A stretch of DNA of 64,000 nucleotides, taken from positions 1 to 64,000 of the forward strand of contig VCMS01000031.1 in the NCBI GenBank assembly GCA_022539475.1, read 5' to 3'. Under the pieces are notes generated by a model. The model ran no database searches, had not been told where the DNA came from, and saw nothing but the letters and a program-made list of their open reading frames with translations. Both the position numbers and the translations under genes were made by a program. Positions 48,582 through 61,000 of the stretch are shown here, piece after piece; position 1 is the first letter of the stretch, and the number at the start of each line of letters is the position of its first letter. This DNA comes from Gracilaria domingensis (lineage: Eukaryota > Rhodophyta > Florideophyceae > Gracilariales > Gracilariaceae).

Positions 48582-48719
48582 GTAAGTTGGTGTGCTTACC
48601 TCTGATTCTCTTAAAGAAACAAGTAGTGTCCGGCGGCAGTCCCAGGAGAGTCTCTGCCTGTCATTTTGCCTACCGCGACTACGAGCGACTTCGCGCGACC
48701 GCAGTACTGTCCGGTTCCC

Positions 48720-48726
48720 TATATAA
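48720..48726 (+). promoter_or_regulatory. TATA box
   Basis: TATATAA 72 bp before the ATG at 48792, followed by an A/C-rich leader typical of a 5' untranslated region. Confidence 0.45.
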
Positions 48727-48791
48727 CCAACACTATTCTTCGCAAAAAAAAACTCAATCCATCCACATTCACACCATCTGAAGAGGGTTCT

Positions 48792-49017
48792 ATGATCTTC
48801 GGCTTGTTCCGACCAGACCGTCGTATTATATATTGGTAAGGCATATCTGTTCTCTTGAAATACGTGACCAATGCAGCGTCGACTATTCTACCTCAGGCAC
48901 TGCCTGCGGCACGGGGCAATGCTGTGTCGATCAAAATGGAGAAAGATCTGTTCTTTTGGCTCACAACCCATGCGTCATGTAGAATATGATACGAACCGGG
49001 AGTCAGGCACGAATTAG
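48792..49017 (+). CDS. small two-exon gene, 54 residues, hypothetical
   Basis: Exon 1 48792-48835, intron 48836-48896 (61 bp, GTAAGG...TACCTCAG), exon 2 48897-49017. Unspliced reading stops at once after exon 1, whereas splicing gives one frame starting MIFGLFRPDRRIIYWHCLRH and ending EYDTNRESGTN. A TATA box sits 72 bp upstream. The product is basic with several Cys; no family recognised. Confidence 0.35.
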
Positions 49018-49148
49018 GCATGGCTTAAAACCTTTTTAATCCTACTCAAACCCAAAGGCAGCCAGTCTTGTTGGAGTCCCTACGCCTACTGTTGTTTTGC
49101 AGAGTTCTCATACCATGGTACTACTCGTTATAAAACTAGTCACTTCTT

Positions 49149-51440
49149 CTACGTCCACATCACCTGCGCACCAGTCATCATTATAACGGGGGCTGTTTCG
49201 ACTATCTCACCACTGTTAGTATCCCTGCGAAAATGCTGCCCAATATGACTGCCCCATTCTTCCACCATTCGGCCAAATAGCGCCACAGCTGGTAATCGCT
49301 TACATCTCAACGAACTATTAGCGTGTGGTTCTTGCTGCGCGGGTGAACTTGCTCCTTCTGAAGACGTGCTTTGCATGCAACTCAACGACCAGTGAACCCC
49401 AGCAAAAGTATTATGAAATTCCTCAACCTTTCTTGGCCAAACCAGCTGAGACTTCAAGACTCGACCATTGGCGTAGAGTGAGCTAGCCTCCACGGTACAG
49501 GGTCCCTGTTCCTGGTATTCCTCAAATCTCTTCTCGACAGAGAGCCAAACAATCATGTAAGACGAGACCGCCTGCACAGGCGTCCAAAGCTTCCCGATCG
49601 CCATCACGTCTCCGCTCGACCCTTGCGTCTCTAATGGAAAGCAAATCCAGACCGTAAACTTTCCCAGCTCCTGTCGTACTTCCTGTTCTACACTCGGCGA
49701 CATCCACCCAGACAGAGCCTCCTCCCGGAGCAAAGGCGCCCATTCCGCCACACCACTCCATCCTCTCGAAATCCGAGCAGCTGGAACCGTCGGCGCCGAA
49801 GCCAACAAAGGCCCACCCCCATCCAACGTCGTCGGTGCTCCCGCCCTCAAAACCACACGAACGACTTCCTTCACTGACAACCCCTTAGTCTTCACGTCCC
49901 GCTTGCCTGCCAGAAACGCCGCCCACTCCCGCCGCGGAAGCACCGCCAATTTTGCGGCCCATCGCTGCAGCTCTACCACATCCTTCGCAAACGTCACTTC
50001 TCTTTTCCCAACCTCATCCCTCAGCAGATGCGCCACGATCTTCCGCATTCCTAACATTGGCATGTTTTGCTCCCCGACAATTTCCCGATGCTCAAAGCCC
50101 TCCCATTTGGGCCCTATACTCCCCGCACTCCAAAGTTGGCAGTCTTTCGCCCCGGCACGTCGACTCATCAATAGGCCACACCCGCGAAGAGCAAGTCTGT
50201 GCTCCAAATTGATCCATAGCCGCCGAATATCTCGGTCATCCGATACTTCTTCAAAGTCAGAGCGACCCTTATAAACAGGATTGTGACTGGTGCACCGCCC
50301 CGGCGTGTTGTACACAACGCGAAACATAACGAACGGAAACAGCCCTACCGTTGCCCAGGCGATACCATCGCCGTCTAACTTCGTCGTGGCACCCAGTACT
50401 TGGTCCCACCATAGCACGACTCTGCCATGAGGTCGACCTGCCAAGACCGCCTCCACTACCAGTCTCAGTTCGCACCAACAACATTCTGGAAGGCGGTAAC
50501 GAAGTCCATGCGACTGGTCACCGTGCACGCGATGCCGATATGAAAGCGCCAGGATCTCGGACGCACGATCTAGCTCAGAGAACAAAGTCTGGTTGGAGCA
50601 GTTCACATCGTGTCGGATGAGCGAGCTGGATGGCGCGCTGACCGCCACCTCCCAGAATAGAGACATCCAATCACTGGGGTCCCGCGCGTCCACAGGACGG
50701 GTGAAACCGCGGGCTAACCCGATCAGAGTGTCTACTCCGAGGTTGTCGGCTTGCATCATATAGCGAGCCCAGTCGCCCGCAGTAGAGTGAATATGCGTTG
50801 AAGAGTCCGAAGAGGTGGATGGAATGAAACTAGATACTGCGACTATGTCGAAAATGGATGAGATCATTGTCTCGAGGGCAGAAAAATGAGGATTGGACTT
50901 GATTTCGGGGTTTCTCTCACTGACGGAGGAAATGATCGGAATGATGCCTTTCAGGCTGGCAAGCTTTTGTTGTATATGGGTTATTCTCTCTTCGAGAGTC
51001 TTATCTTGTGCACACGAAGATACTGCATCGAAAAAGTCTTGGAGGGTGGCCTTATCTGCTGCCGACATGCCAGAAGTAGGCAGGGTAAAGTTATGGATTG
51101 GGTCTGCCCTGATCTTGTTGTAATAGACGCGAAACTCTCGGGTCGACTGTTCGTCCTCCACAGTCTCCTGTTTACTGATAGCGTCGCCGTATTCGTCCAT
51201 CAAAGAAGCCATGGCTTCTAAACGAGATGCGCCTTCGATACGGTCAATTGCAGAGGGAATGGCATCTATTCCCAGAAAGATTAATTGGGTGACGCACGTT
51301 GTCCTATTCAATTCTTCTGTGGTAGCGGCTCTTTGCCCTGCTTCAATAGAGTGTTGGGCTGCCAGTCGTTCTCTGTATGCAGCGGCCATGCATGTGTCGC
51401 CTTCGATTTCCAAATGCTGTTTTTCTGCCTCGACTTCCAT
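49149..51440 (-). CDS. unrecognised long protein, left copy of an inverted gene pair
   Basis: 763 residues from the ATG at 51440, chosen because it aligns with the start of the right copy; an ATG at 51476 would add 12. N-terminal third is helical and Glu/Ala-rich with heptad-like stretches (AYRERLAAQHSIEAGQRAAT). The central part has Trp-rich, compact segments (DWMSLFWEVAVSAPSSSLIR, VVLWWDQVLG), and the C-terminal part is also Trp-rich (VSSYMIVWLSVEKRFEEYQE). No signal peptide, membrane span or known domain. Compared with the right copy (52219 onward), the N-terminal third is only moderately similar, while the centre and the part after GEQNMP are nearly identical. Confidence 0.65.
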   Translation of the reverse strand: MEVEAEKQHLEIEGDTCMAAAYRERLAAQHSIEAGQRAATTEELNRTTCVTQLIFLGIDAIPSAIDRIEGASRLEAMASLMDEYGDAISKQETVEDEQSTREFRVYYNKIRADPIHNFTLPTSGMSAADKATLQDFFDAVSSCAQDKTLEERITHIQQKLASLKGIIPIISSVSERNPEIKSNPHFSALETMISSIFDIVAVSSFIPSTSSDSSTHIHSTAGDWARYMMQADNLGVDTLIGLARGFTRPVDARDPSDWMSLFWEVAVSAPSSSLIRHDVNCSNQTLFSELDRASEILALSYRHRVHGDQSHGLRYRLPECCWCELRLVVEAVLAGRPHGRVVLWWDQVLGATTKLDGDGIAWATVGLFPFVMFRVVYNTPGRCTSHNPVYKGRSDFEEVSDDRDIRRLWINLEHRLALRGCGLLMSRRAGAKDCQLWSAGSIGPKWEGFEHREIVGEQNMPMLGMRKIVAHLLRDEVGKREVTFAKDVVELQRWAAKLAVLPRREWAAFLAGKRDVKTKGLSVKEVVRVVLRAGAPTTLDGGGPLLASAPTVPAARISRGWSGVAEWAPLLREEALSGWMSPSVEQEVRQELGKFTVWICFPLETQGSSGDVMAIGKLWTPVQAVSSYMIVWLSVEKRFEEYQEQGPCTVEASSLYANGRVLKSQLVWPRKVEEFHNTFAGVHWSLSCMQSTSSEGASSPAQQEPHANSSLRCKRLPAVALFGRMVEEWGSHIGQHFRRDTNSGEIVETAPVIMMTGAQVMWT

Positions 51441-52218
51441 GATGTTCTGTTTGGCGAGTTCTCGGTCAAGACACATTTCTGAAACTGGATTGGTATTTCA
51501 AAGGGTTGCTTGTGCAGTGTAACTTTTGCCGAAAGTGAGTCGGGCGGGAGCAAGATATTATAAACCAGAACCCATATTGTAGTACAAAATGTTGGACATT
51601 TATCATGGCTCTCCATGTAACAATATGTGGAGTATGCCCCGGATGGTTCGAGTCCTCTTGAGCTTCATGCAGATCACCCTTACTGAAAGCAATACAGTGG
51701 GACCCTCTTTCGAACTTTTTGAGGTGGTCGTAGACGTCCCAAGAATAATAAAAAATAAGACCTGCGCTTCCCCCTATGAATATGAACCGATTGCACTTTT
51801 GATGCATGGGCAGACCATCATCTCCCAGTACGCCCCATGTAACCTGGAGGGCGTCCGCAAAGTCCCCTTGTTGTCACGTTACTTTCTTCTTGAAGGGCCT
51901 TTTTTGAACAGAATAGAGGTCTCTGAGTTCGGAGGAGGGTCCCACTCACTGTACTGTATTGCTATAGAAAAAGATGATCTGCACGGACTTCACCGTCGGG
52001 TGCAGAACACCCACACATCTTTCGTGGGCAGGCATGATGAACTTGCAACATTCAGTACTACAATATCGGTTCATGTTGACGATAATATCATTTTGCTCCA
52101 GCCAAAATTGCCTTTCAAACAAAGTTCCACAGAACGAACAAGCCGTACGACTGCTACCAATACAGTTTCATAAATATCTGCCCTGATCTGGAACTCTCCG
52201 CTTTCTGAGCAGACCATC
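51441..52218. repeat. divergent intergenic spacer with inverted-repeat flanks
   Basis: The 5' flanks of the two inverted genes are themselves homologous. Examples are CATATTGTAGTACAAAATGTT near 51570-51594 against its inverted partner near 52045-52070, and AGCAATACAGTGGGACCCTC near 51690 against a partner near 51940-51965. So the inverted duplication includes the promoters and centres near 51.8 kb. Confidence 0.7.
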
Positions 52219-53606
52219 ATGGAAGACGAGGCAGCCGAGCAATATTTAGGAATCCAAGTTGACACTGCTATAGCACGTGCATACAGAGAACGGCTACAAA
52301 CCAAACGCATTATTGAATCAAAGCAAAAGGCCTGCATCCAAGCAGAGGTGAATCGTAGAACCGTCATCGCCCAGTCCATGTTTCAGGGATTGGTTTCCGT
52401 TCCGCCTTCATTTGACGTTATCGAATGCGCAGATGATTTGAAGGCCATGGTTTCTTTGATGGATGAATATAACGAGGCTATCGATATACAAGAGGTTGGC
52501 GAGAACCAACAAGCAGCGAGAGAGTTTGGAGTCTACTTCAGAAAAAACATGGCCAAGTCATCCTCAGCGTTGATCCTGCATACGACTCGCATGTCAGCAG
52601 CGGATAAAGCTATCTTCAGAGACCACTTTAACGCATCTTGTTTGGCGAAGGAAGACATGAATTTCGAAGAGAGGGTGCATCATTTACAACAAACAATGAC
52701 CCGCATGCGACGAGTTCTTCCAATCATGACCTCTGCCAATGAAAGATACCCTGAACTCAAGTCAAACCCTTTCCACATCGCCGCTGAGAGAGTTCTCTCT
52801 GCCGTTCCCGACGATGTGCAACCATCAATTCTCAATCCTCTCAATTTCTTACCGGAATATACAGAACATACCCACACCACGGCGGGCGATTGGGCTCGCT
52901 TTATAATGCAAACCGACAACCTCGGAGCAAACAATCTGATCGGGTTAGCCCGCGGTTTCACCCGTCCTGTGGACGCGCGGGACCCCAGTGATTGGATGTC
53001 TCTATTCTGGGAGGTGGCGGTCAGCGCGCCATCCAGCTCGCTCATCCGACACGATGTGAACTGCTCCAACCAGACTTTGTTCTCTGAGCTAGATCGTGCA
53101 TCCGAGATCCTGGCGCTTTCATATCGGCATCGCGTGCACGGTGACCAGTCGCATGGACTTCGTTACCGCCTTCCAGAATGTTGCTGGTCCGAATTGAGAC
53201 TGGTAGTCGAGTCGGCTGTGGCGGGTCGACCTCATGGCAGAGTCGTGCTATGGTGGGACCAAGTACTGGGTGCCACGACGAAGTTAGACGGTGGTGGTGT
53301 CGCCTGGGCAACGGTAGGGCTGTTTCCGTACGTTTCGTTTCGCGTCGTATACAGTTCGCCGGGGCGATGCACCAGTCACAATCCTGTTTTCGAGGGTTGC
53401 GCTGACTTTGAAGACGTAACAAATGACCAAGACATTCAGCGACTTTGGGTTAATTTGGAACACAGACTTGCCCTTCGCGGGTGTGGACTTCTGATGAGTC
53501 GACGTACCGGAGAAAAAGGCTGTCAGCTGTGGGTCGTGGGGCTTCTGGGGCCTGGATGGATCGGCTCTGAGCATATGGAAATTGTCGGGGAGCAAAACAT
53601 GCCAAT
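52219..53606 (+). pseudogene. right copy of the inverted gene pair, 5' part, split by a gypsy insertion
   Basis: From the ATG at 52219, 462 codons run to the insertion site. Sequence parallels the left copy: MEDEAAEQYLGIQVDTAIAR against MEVEAEKQHLEIEGDTCMAA, then SLMDEYNEAI, MSAADKAIF, and the near-identical centre GLARGFTRPVDARDPSDWMS. It ends at GEQNMPI, where the target duplication of the fourth gypsy element begins (53602-53606). The rest continues at 63545. Without the insertion the gene would be much like the left copy, so it was probably whole until recently. Confidence 0.8.
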
Positions 53607-55027
53607 TGTGGACGCCATTTTTGGGGGAAACAGCGCGGGTGGTGACAAACCCAAGGAGAGCGACACAATAAATGCTCGAGAGTACCAGCCCAAAGGGCGA
53701 CAAATTCACGTAGCTCAGATGCCTGCAGGAGCAGACAAGATAACCCCAAGATAGATGGAAACTCTCCGCTGACAGGAAGCGGGGAGAGTAATTAAACGAG
53801 AGTGTGCTTCGGCGTTCGATGCCGAATGCCAACACAACAACAGAAAGCAGGGCCAATAGACCAAGACGCACAAGAGCGGTCGGCGGGACAATAGTGTGGT
53901 AGGACTAAAGCGATAGAGTCTGTCGTCGATGCCACCACGAACCTAACAACCAGGCGAGGTAGCGACAGAAAGAAAACCAGCGCAATGCGTAACACTGCCA
54001 ACGTCCGTCTGGGAGAACGGAGACGTAGTGATGGGTGATGGTCGCAATGTGCGAACGAGCCCCATGGAGGGCAGCACAAGGCGACTGGCTAGGGAACGGC
54101 GGGAGACCGGGCCGCCGGGAATAAGGAAATGTAGGGGGAAAGGCTGGTGGCAGGGAGGCGCAGACTGCGCTAAGGGAAGATGATTGCCAAAGGAAGGAAG
54201 GTTGGCGACGACGGAAGGGGAGGAAGAAAGGCGAGAGAGGCAAGGATGGGGGAAGTCGTCGAGAGGGGAAGTGGTCTGCCCGAACCGAGTTGCTTTTTGA
54301 GCGCTCGGGTTCGGGGGTTTATATCTACAATCGCAATGCTTTGTGTATCTTAAGTTGCATGCTGAACATCGGCTTCCACCAAATACCCTAGTCTGCTCAC
54401 CATATCCATAGTAGGTAGTGATGTCGACATACGGTTCTTCGTTATGTAGATCGGTGGTTGGCGGTTGGTGATCTGGTGCTTCAGTCATGTAGGGGGGTGT
54501 CTTGGGCATTGTCACATTGGGGTGTCAATTTGTTCGTACGTGTGGCGTCGCGCCGGCGCGGCGCGGCACGCGCCTCGATTCTTCTGCGGCCTCGCGCGCG
54601 CGCGGTGGCGCTTCTTCTTGCGCAGCGTCGCGGCGGCGGCGGCGCTTCTTCTCGCGGCGGCGCGGCGGCGGCGGCGCTTCTCGGTGCGGCGGCGCGGCGG
54701 CGGCGACGGTTCTTAATGCGGCGGCGCGGCGACGCTTCTTAATGCGGCGGCGCGGCGGCGGCGGCGCTTCTTCTTGCGCAGCGGCGCGGCGCCGGCGCTT
54801 CCTCTTGCGGCGGCGCGGCGGCGGCGGCGCTTCTCGGTGTGGCGGCGCGCTTCCTCTTGCGGCGGCGCTTTATGGTGCGGCGGCGGGCTTCCTAATGCGG
54901 CGGCGCGGCGGCGGGCGCAGTTCAGGGGTGGAGGGTGATTTTATCTCCGGAGCAATCTCCGGAGATAAGAAAATCTTTCGGCCGTGTCCAAGGGAGTGCG
55001 GGACACTCCCTTGGAACCGCCTCCACA
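53607..55027 (-). repeat. 3' LTR of the fourth gypsy element
   Basis: 1421 bp. Contains a GC-rich imperfect repeat (54540-54920, GCGGCGGCG type) and two hairpins near the U3 start: 54941-54952/54957-54968 and 54987-54998/55004-55015 (12 bp each). A 190-codon frame inside the LTR on the element's strand (53943-54515) is noted without assignment. Confidence 0.95.
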
Positions 55028-55082
55028 CACTCCCCCACTCAGCGGTCGCTACGCCTGGGCGACCATGAACTTACGGTTTTGA

Positions 55083-58000
55083 TCAATGTTCCAAGGGTCC
55101 GTCCCGCGAAATCTCTTCGGTAGTATACCTGAAAGGGTGTGGAGGTTCTGGATACTCAGAATCTGGTTCAAAGTCAACTAGGAACTCTTCATGATTTTCA
55201 ATACGACGAATGTAGTCTTCCACCTGCTCTTCGTGCGTCGCAGCAGCTGGTAGATGTCCATACTTTCCAATGACATAATGATATAGAAAGAATATCGTCC
55301 TATCCGCGCCAAGCCTGTTCATCTGCAGATGGAGCCTTCTAGCCAATCTGCCAAGCATCACATGGGCATACTGTGTAAAATACTGACCGTATACGAGATG
55401 AATACTCAAGCAGAGATGAAAGCCATTCCAAACAATACAATGCTTCTCCCAGTCCTCACATTCTAGTGGGGAGAGCCAGTTCTCAAGTGTACGCCCACCG
55501 ATTTCCATTTCCAAGTAATTCACGTCCTGGTTGTAGACTTCGTAGTCAACAATTATCGGCATTGCAAGAAGAGCCGGCGTTACTGGGGTGGTTTCTTCAA
55601 TCTGGAGCGGAGGAGGTACGTCACCGCGATCTTGGTCATATGCCAGATCGATCTCGAAAGCCTCTCCAGCTTCAATCCGCTGCAGGAAGCTTGACACCTC
55701 CACCCCGTAAGTTCTCTGCGGGGTAAGATGTCCATAGCGAGCCACTGCAAAGTGATAGTAGTAAAAGACAAACTGCTGACCCACAAGCGGTATAATGAAA
55801 GGGTTCACCCTTCCTGTCAATGAGACCAGCTTAGTAAGAAGACCCTCGGTTATGTAGGGTCCATGTCGTTTGAAAGTCCCAAGGTAAACATGTAATAGGT
55901 TCCATGCCACCTTCTGTAGATCGTTCGTACTCGTGCTGACAGGGGAAAGCCATTCGGAAAGTCTCCATCCAGCCACAATTATCCTCAGATAGTCAGCAGG
56001 GGGTCTGGTTGGATTTGTTCCTTCTTGTACCACGACCGGGCATGCCGCTTCGGGCTGATTATTTCTTTCATATCGTACTGTTCTCGGGATCATATGCCTT
56101 GGTCTAGGACGGTAAGGTCTTAAGCGTCTCGCATGAATGCCCCTTCTCGACATACGTCGGTGTGGAGAAACCAATATGTACCGAGGATGATTAGCTCGAA
56201 CGACGTGGCATGGTCCATAGAACCTCGATTTGAATGATGGCCATTTCACCGAAGGATTAAGGGCTTCACCACGCATTACCAGTACCTGGTCTCCAACAGC
56301 GAACCGATGTCCACGACGCTCATCGTCTTGACGGCGAGGCTGCTGCAATACCCTTGTGGCCCTCCCAAGAGTGGAGGCTTGTAGTTCCACCTCACGATGA
56401 TCAAGTGACGGCGTGGCTATCAGGGAAGCAGGATCTGATGGATGCATTCGGGGCCGTACTCCATACATGAGCTGAAATGGAGAATATCCTTCGGCCATTT
56501 GTCGAGTGCGATAACCATAGAGAACCTCCGGGAGTACTTCATCCCAATCGGAGTTCTGATCATGAATCGTTTTCGCGATCGCCCTCTTGATCGTCCCTAC
56601 CATTCTTTCTGCGCGTCCATTAGACATAGGTGCATATGCGAGCACCGGTTTGAGGGTGATATCATGACGCATTAGATAAGCTTGGACACTTGACGCGAGA
56701 AAGGAGGTAGCGTTATCGGAGACAATCGTGCGGGGGTAGCCGAAGGGTGTGACGATCTCCCTTCTAATAAAGTTGACTACGTCGACTGCAGTAGATGTTC
56801 GAGTTGCCACTGCGATCGGCCATCCCGTGAGGTGCTCGACCCCAATGAGCAAGAATCGGTTTCCGTTCCTTGTCACCCTAAGGGGTCCGGCGAAATCAAT
56901 TGAAAACGTGTGGAAGATATCCGTCAGCGGGGCTCGTTGCCCCGCTCGGTAAGCAAGAAAAGATCCCATGAACTGGCAGCCATCACAACTCTTGACGTAG
57001 GTTGTGACATCAGAGTGAATATTGGGCCACCAGAATCGATCGATGACGTGCCTTCTGGTCGCCCTAACATCCCAGTGTCCCACATCGTCATGAAATGTTT
57101 TCAAGAGTTTACGCCTTTCATTGACGTTAGGAAGGAGTCGTAACCCGGACCCCATTCTACGATACAACTGCCCATTCCATACCATAAAATTCTTAGAATT
57201 CCTTTTGATCGCCCCTCTGAGGCTCGAGTTGGGCTCATCGACCGGAAGGGCGCTCAGATATCGACCAATATTTGCATAATAAGGTTCGAGGCCTGAAAAA
57301 GCTTCACATGTAGGGGAAGAAACAGTAGTCGCCACCTCTAGAGCATGATGCCCCCTTATTGTGGAGTAGCGCGAAAGATAATCAGCAGCGCAATTCTTAT
57401 CCCCTGAGCGGTACACAACCTCGAACTCGTATTCAGCTAGGAAATCGAGCCACCTGGCCAATCGCCCATGTACATCCTTCTTCTGAAACGCATACTTCAG
57501 CGCCTGATGGTCTGTAATCAATTGAAATGGCTTTGATCCAAGAAGGTATAGCCGAAATTTCTTGAACGCGAAGATGACAGCAAGCGCCTCCTGCTCACAG
57601 ACCGCGTAGTTCCTTTCAGCTGCAGTCATAGTCCGGCTGGCATACTGAATTGGGTGAAACATGCCATCAGATTTCTTCTGAGCGAGAACGGCGCCCAACG
57701 CAAATGAAGAAGCATCGGTTTCGACCCGAAACGGATTGTCGAAGTCGGGAAAGGCCAACACTGGAGGACTGGTTAGCTTCTCCTTCAGGTCTTTGAAGGC
57801 TTCAACCATCTCATTGTTGAACACTAGTTTCCGATTTCCGGACGTTCCTGCATAGAGAACTGCCGAAGTTTTGGCAAAGTGCTTGATAAACCGGCGGTAG
57901 TAGCCAGCAAGCCCAAGAAAGCTCCTCAGTTCAGTGGTTGTCTTAGGGATCGGAGCCGCCTTGATGGCCTCTATTTTCTTCACGTCCACTGCAACTCCGC

Positions 58001-61000
58001 TCTGGTCGACAACATGTCCGAGCAGTTCAATCTTGGGATGGGCAAAGTCGCACTTAGAGATCTTCAGCTTCAACCCATGGGAGGCAATTGTCCTTAGTAC
58101 TAACTTGATGTGCTCGACGTGATCCTCTAAGGTTTTTGAATAGATAACCACGTCGTCCAGATAGACCCTTACAAACGGATACTTGTTGAGGATAGAGTCC
58201 ATCATTCTTTGGAATGTAGAGGGGGCGTTCATCAAGCCGAACGGCATGACCTCAAACTGATAGGTTCCTTGACGGCAAACGAAGGTGGTCATCTCCTTAC
58301 ACCGAGGTGACATTCTGATCTGCCAGTACCCAGAGAAAAGGTCAAGCGTAGTGAAAAACGAACAGCCGCCTAAGTCATCAAAGATTTGTTCAATATGAGG
58401 TAAGGGCCATCTGTCCGCTTTCATAACTCGGTTCAGAGCTCGGTAGTCTACACAGAACCTTGGCTTGCCATCCTTTTTGGTCGCAATGACGATCGGAAAG
58501 GACCATGCAGATGTACAAGGTTTGATTATCCCAGCGTCAAGCATTTTACCGAGTTCCTTCTTGACGACTTCGTCATGTCGTGGCGGAAGCCTACGAACTC
58601 TTGAGTGTATCGGAGTCTGGGTCGTCAGTGAGAATTCATGCACGACTGGTACATCTGCGGGTCTAAGATCGTACAAAGACCAGGCGACCACCCCAAGGTC
58701 AAGTAAAACACGAAGTAGTTCCTGTTGCTCCCTGCTGGGCAAGTGTGAAAGCCTTTTGAGGATGACTTCTTCGTGACTCGTGTCAGGAGGGTAATCTCTT
58801 CGATCCAGTATACGACCCTTGCCATCAATCGCGACCGGATCTAATAGGGAGTATTCGATCTCAGGGGCGGGACACGCAACCGTCGGCTCATTATCACGTG
58901 AAGTAGAGTGTCCTTCACCAGAGCCAGTGGTACGCGGCTCTGTTTGCGAGGGGTCGGGTTGATCTTCCAACTCTCTAACAGGTGGTGGGGGGACCTGCGT
59001 CGAGAACTCTTCTTGAGGGAGCTCTTCCTCGAAAGCAATCACGTAGCGGCCGTCGTCATCCTCCTCCAGTAGCCCGGTACGACCAAAAGGCATGTTGTGC
59101 ACGCCGAGGTGAGGGGGGTGCGCTGGAGTGGGTACAGGGTACCGAATCTGGACACGAACCAAAAGAAAGTCGCTAATAAGTTCCCCTTCTTCAGGTGGTA
59201 GCAAAGTGACCTCGTCCGTAATCGGGATGGTGAGGACAGGGTCGCGGTAGAGAGGGGTACCAGACAGCTCGACTTCTTCTGGTGAGGAACCATCTTCATC
59301 TTCTTCATGATCATCTTCATTTCCATTATTCACCACTTCCTCTTCTACTTCTACTTCTGCTTCATGAACTCCTGCTTCTACTTCTACACAATCTTCATCT
59401 TCTTCGTCGTCCCTTCCAGAGTTCCTCTCTTCAGCTCCTCTATCGTTGTCAGATGACAAAAGGGGAGGGTCAGGTGGTTGAAGGCTAGTGTCTGTCGTGG
59501 AACTTTGAAAAGACGAGGGATTCGGGACGTGATAGACCGAGTGGCGCTGATCGTCATTCGGCTCAGCTAAACCGCTCAGTTGGTTATCGGCCTCATCGTT
59601 TCTGTTGTCAAGACTTATAACCATCACATGGTCTTCATGAGCTTCACTTTGCGATGGAACCGCGAGGGTTTCTTCATCAGCCGGTGCAGGTATAGGCCAG
59701 CCTACTCCGAAACGGACTATTGGTTCGGAACTGTTGTCCAGCTCTAGGACACCCATTTCTCCGTACGGAAGTTCAGAGATGTGTGGATGAAGTTGTTCTC
59801 TGTCCGGTGGTTGAGGATAACGACGGTAGACTCGAAAGATAAGATAATCAGGCTGTCGTCTCACATCTTCGGCTCGTAGAAGAACAACGTCATCCCTGAC
59901 TGGGACAACGAGATCGCGTTCGTGCCCTCCATCCGATGGAGAACCTTCGGAGTCGTTGTCGTCGGCGCTTTCCTCCGATTCTTCATCGTTCTCAAATTCT
60001 CTATTTGCTTCCCCAGGGGCGTGAGGAGTAGTAATAGCAGGTTCTGGTTCAACATCATTCACACGCAATTGCCTAATGCCTTCCTCCAAATCCTGAGGAT
60101 CAGCAGGGGAGGGGCTTTCCTGACCGAGACTCGTAGCATCAATATTCTCCAGTTCGTTCGCGGATTCCTCTTCGAGTGGTTGTAAGGAGTCTTGTTCTTC
60201 ATTCATAGTATTCAAAGCATATACTGACGTGTCAACTTTGTCTTTCGAGAAAGTGATCGCGTATCCTTCGTAGTCGCTCTCCGAACTCTCAGAGAAGAAC
60301 GACTCTGAAGCGGAAGTGAAATCCTCACTATCGGTGTGTTCATTCTCTTCGTCGAACACTACACTAGGGCGATGGTAATCGAGAGGCAAAACAACAGATG
60401 CGCCGTCAAATTGCATAGAGACTTGCTGAGTACCGAGGTCCAAGCAGGCTTGGAGTGACTCAAGAGCAGGACAGCCAACGATCACATTGAAGGGAGGCTT
60501 CTCAACGACCAGGAAATCCAACGGGACGCGGAGAGAACCAAACTCGAGGGGAACATCGTGCAGGCTTCCGCGAACTAAGGATTTGGTTCCGTCGGCAACG
60601 ACAATTCTCCTACTCGACGGTTTCATCTCCAACGATAACCGGTTGCATAACGCAATAGACATAAGATTAGGGATAGCACCAGAGTCCAGCAGCGCCTGGG
60701 AACTAGTGCCATAGACAGTAACATTCACCACTTTGAGAGTCTGAGGGAGTGAATGAGTATGAGCGTAACTGACACGCCTTGACGAAAAACCTCCGGAAAG
60801 AATGCGCCGAATGTCTTTCTTGGCCTCGTCCGCATCACCGCGGACAAGTTGACCAAAAGTGATGCCAGAAGGAGCTCTCGCCAACTCTTCGTAAATATTG
60901 TACTTTCCAACATGTTCTTCGATCTTCACCCTCCGCGACTTCCCTTTCGACTTCTTTCCAGCGCCCTTCCGAGTCTTTGGCGACTTCTTAGGAAGGTTCT

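Noticed and set aside
54458-55068. Arg/Ala/Gly-rich plus frames inside the LTR (and their copies at 62970-63715)
   Set aside because: Produced by the GCGGCGGCG repeat in the LTR; no coding evidence.
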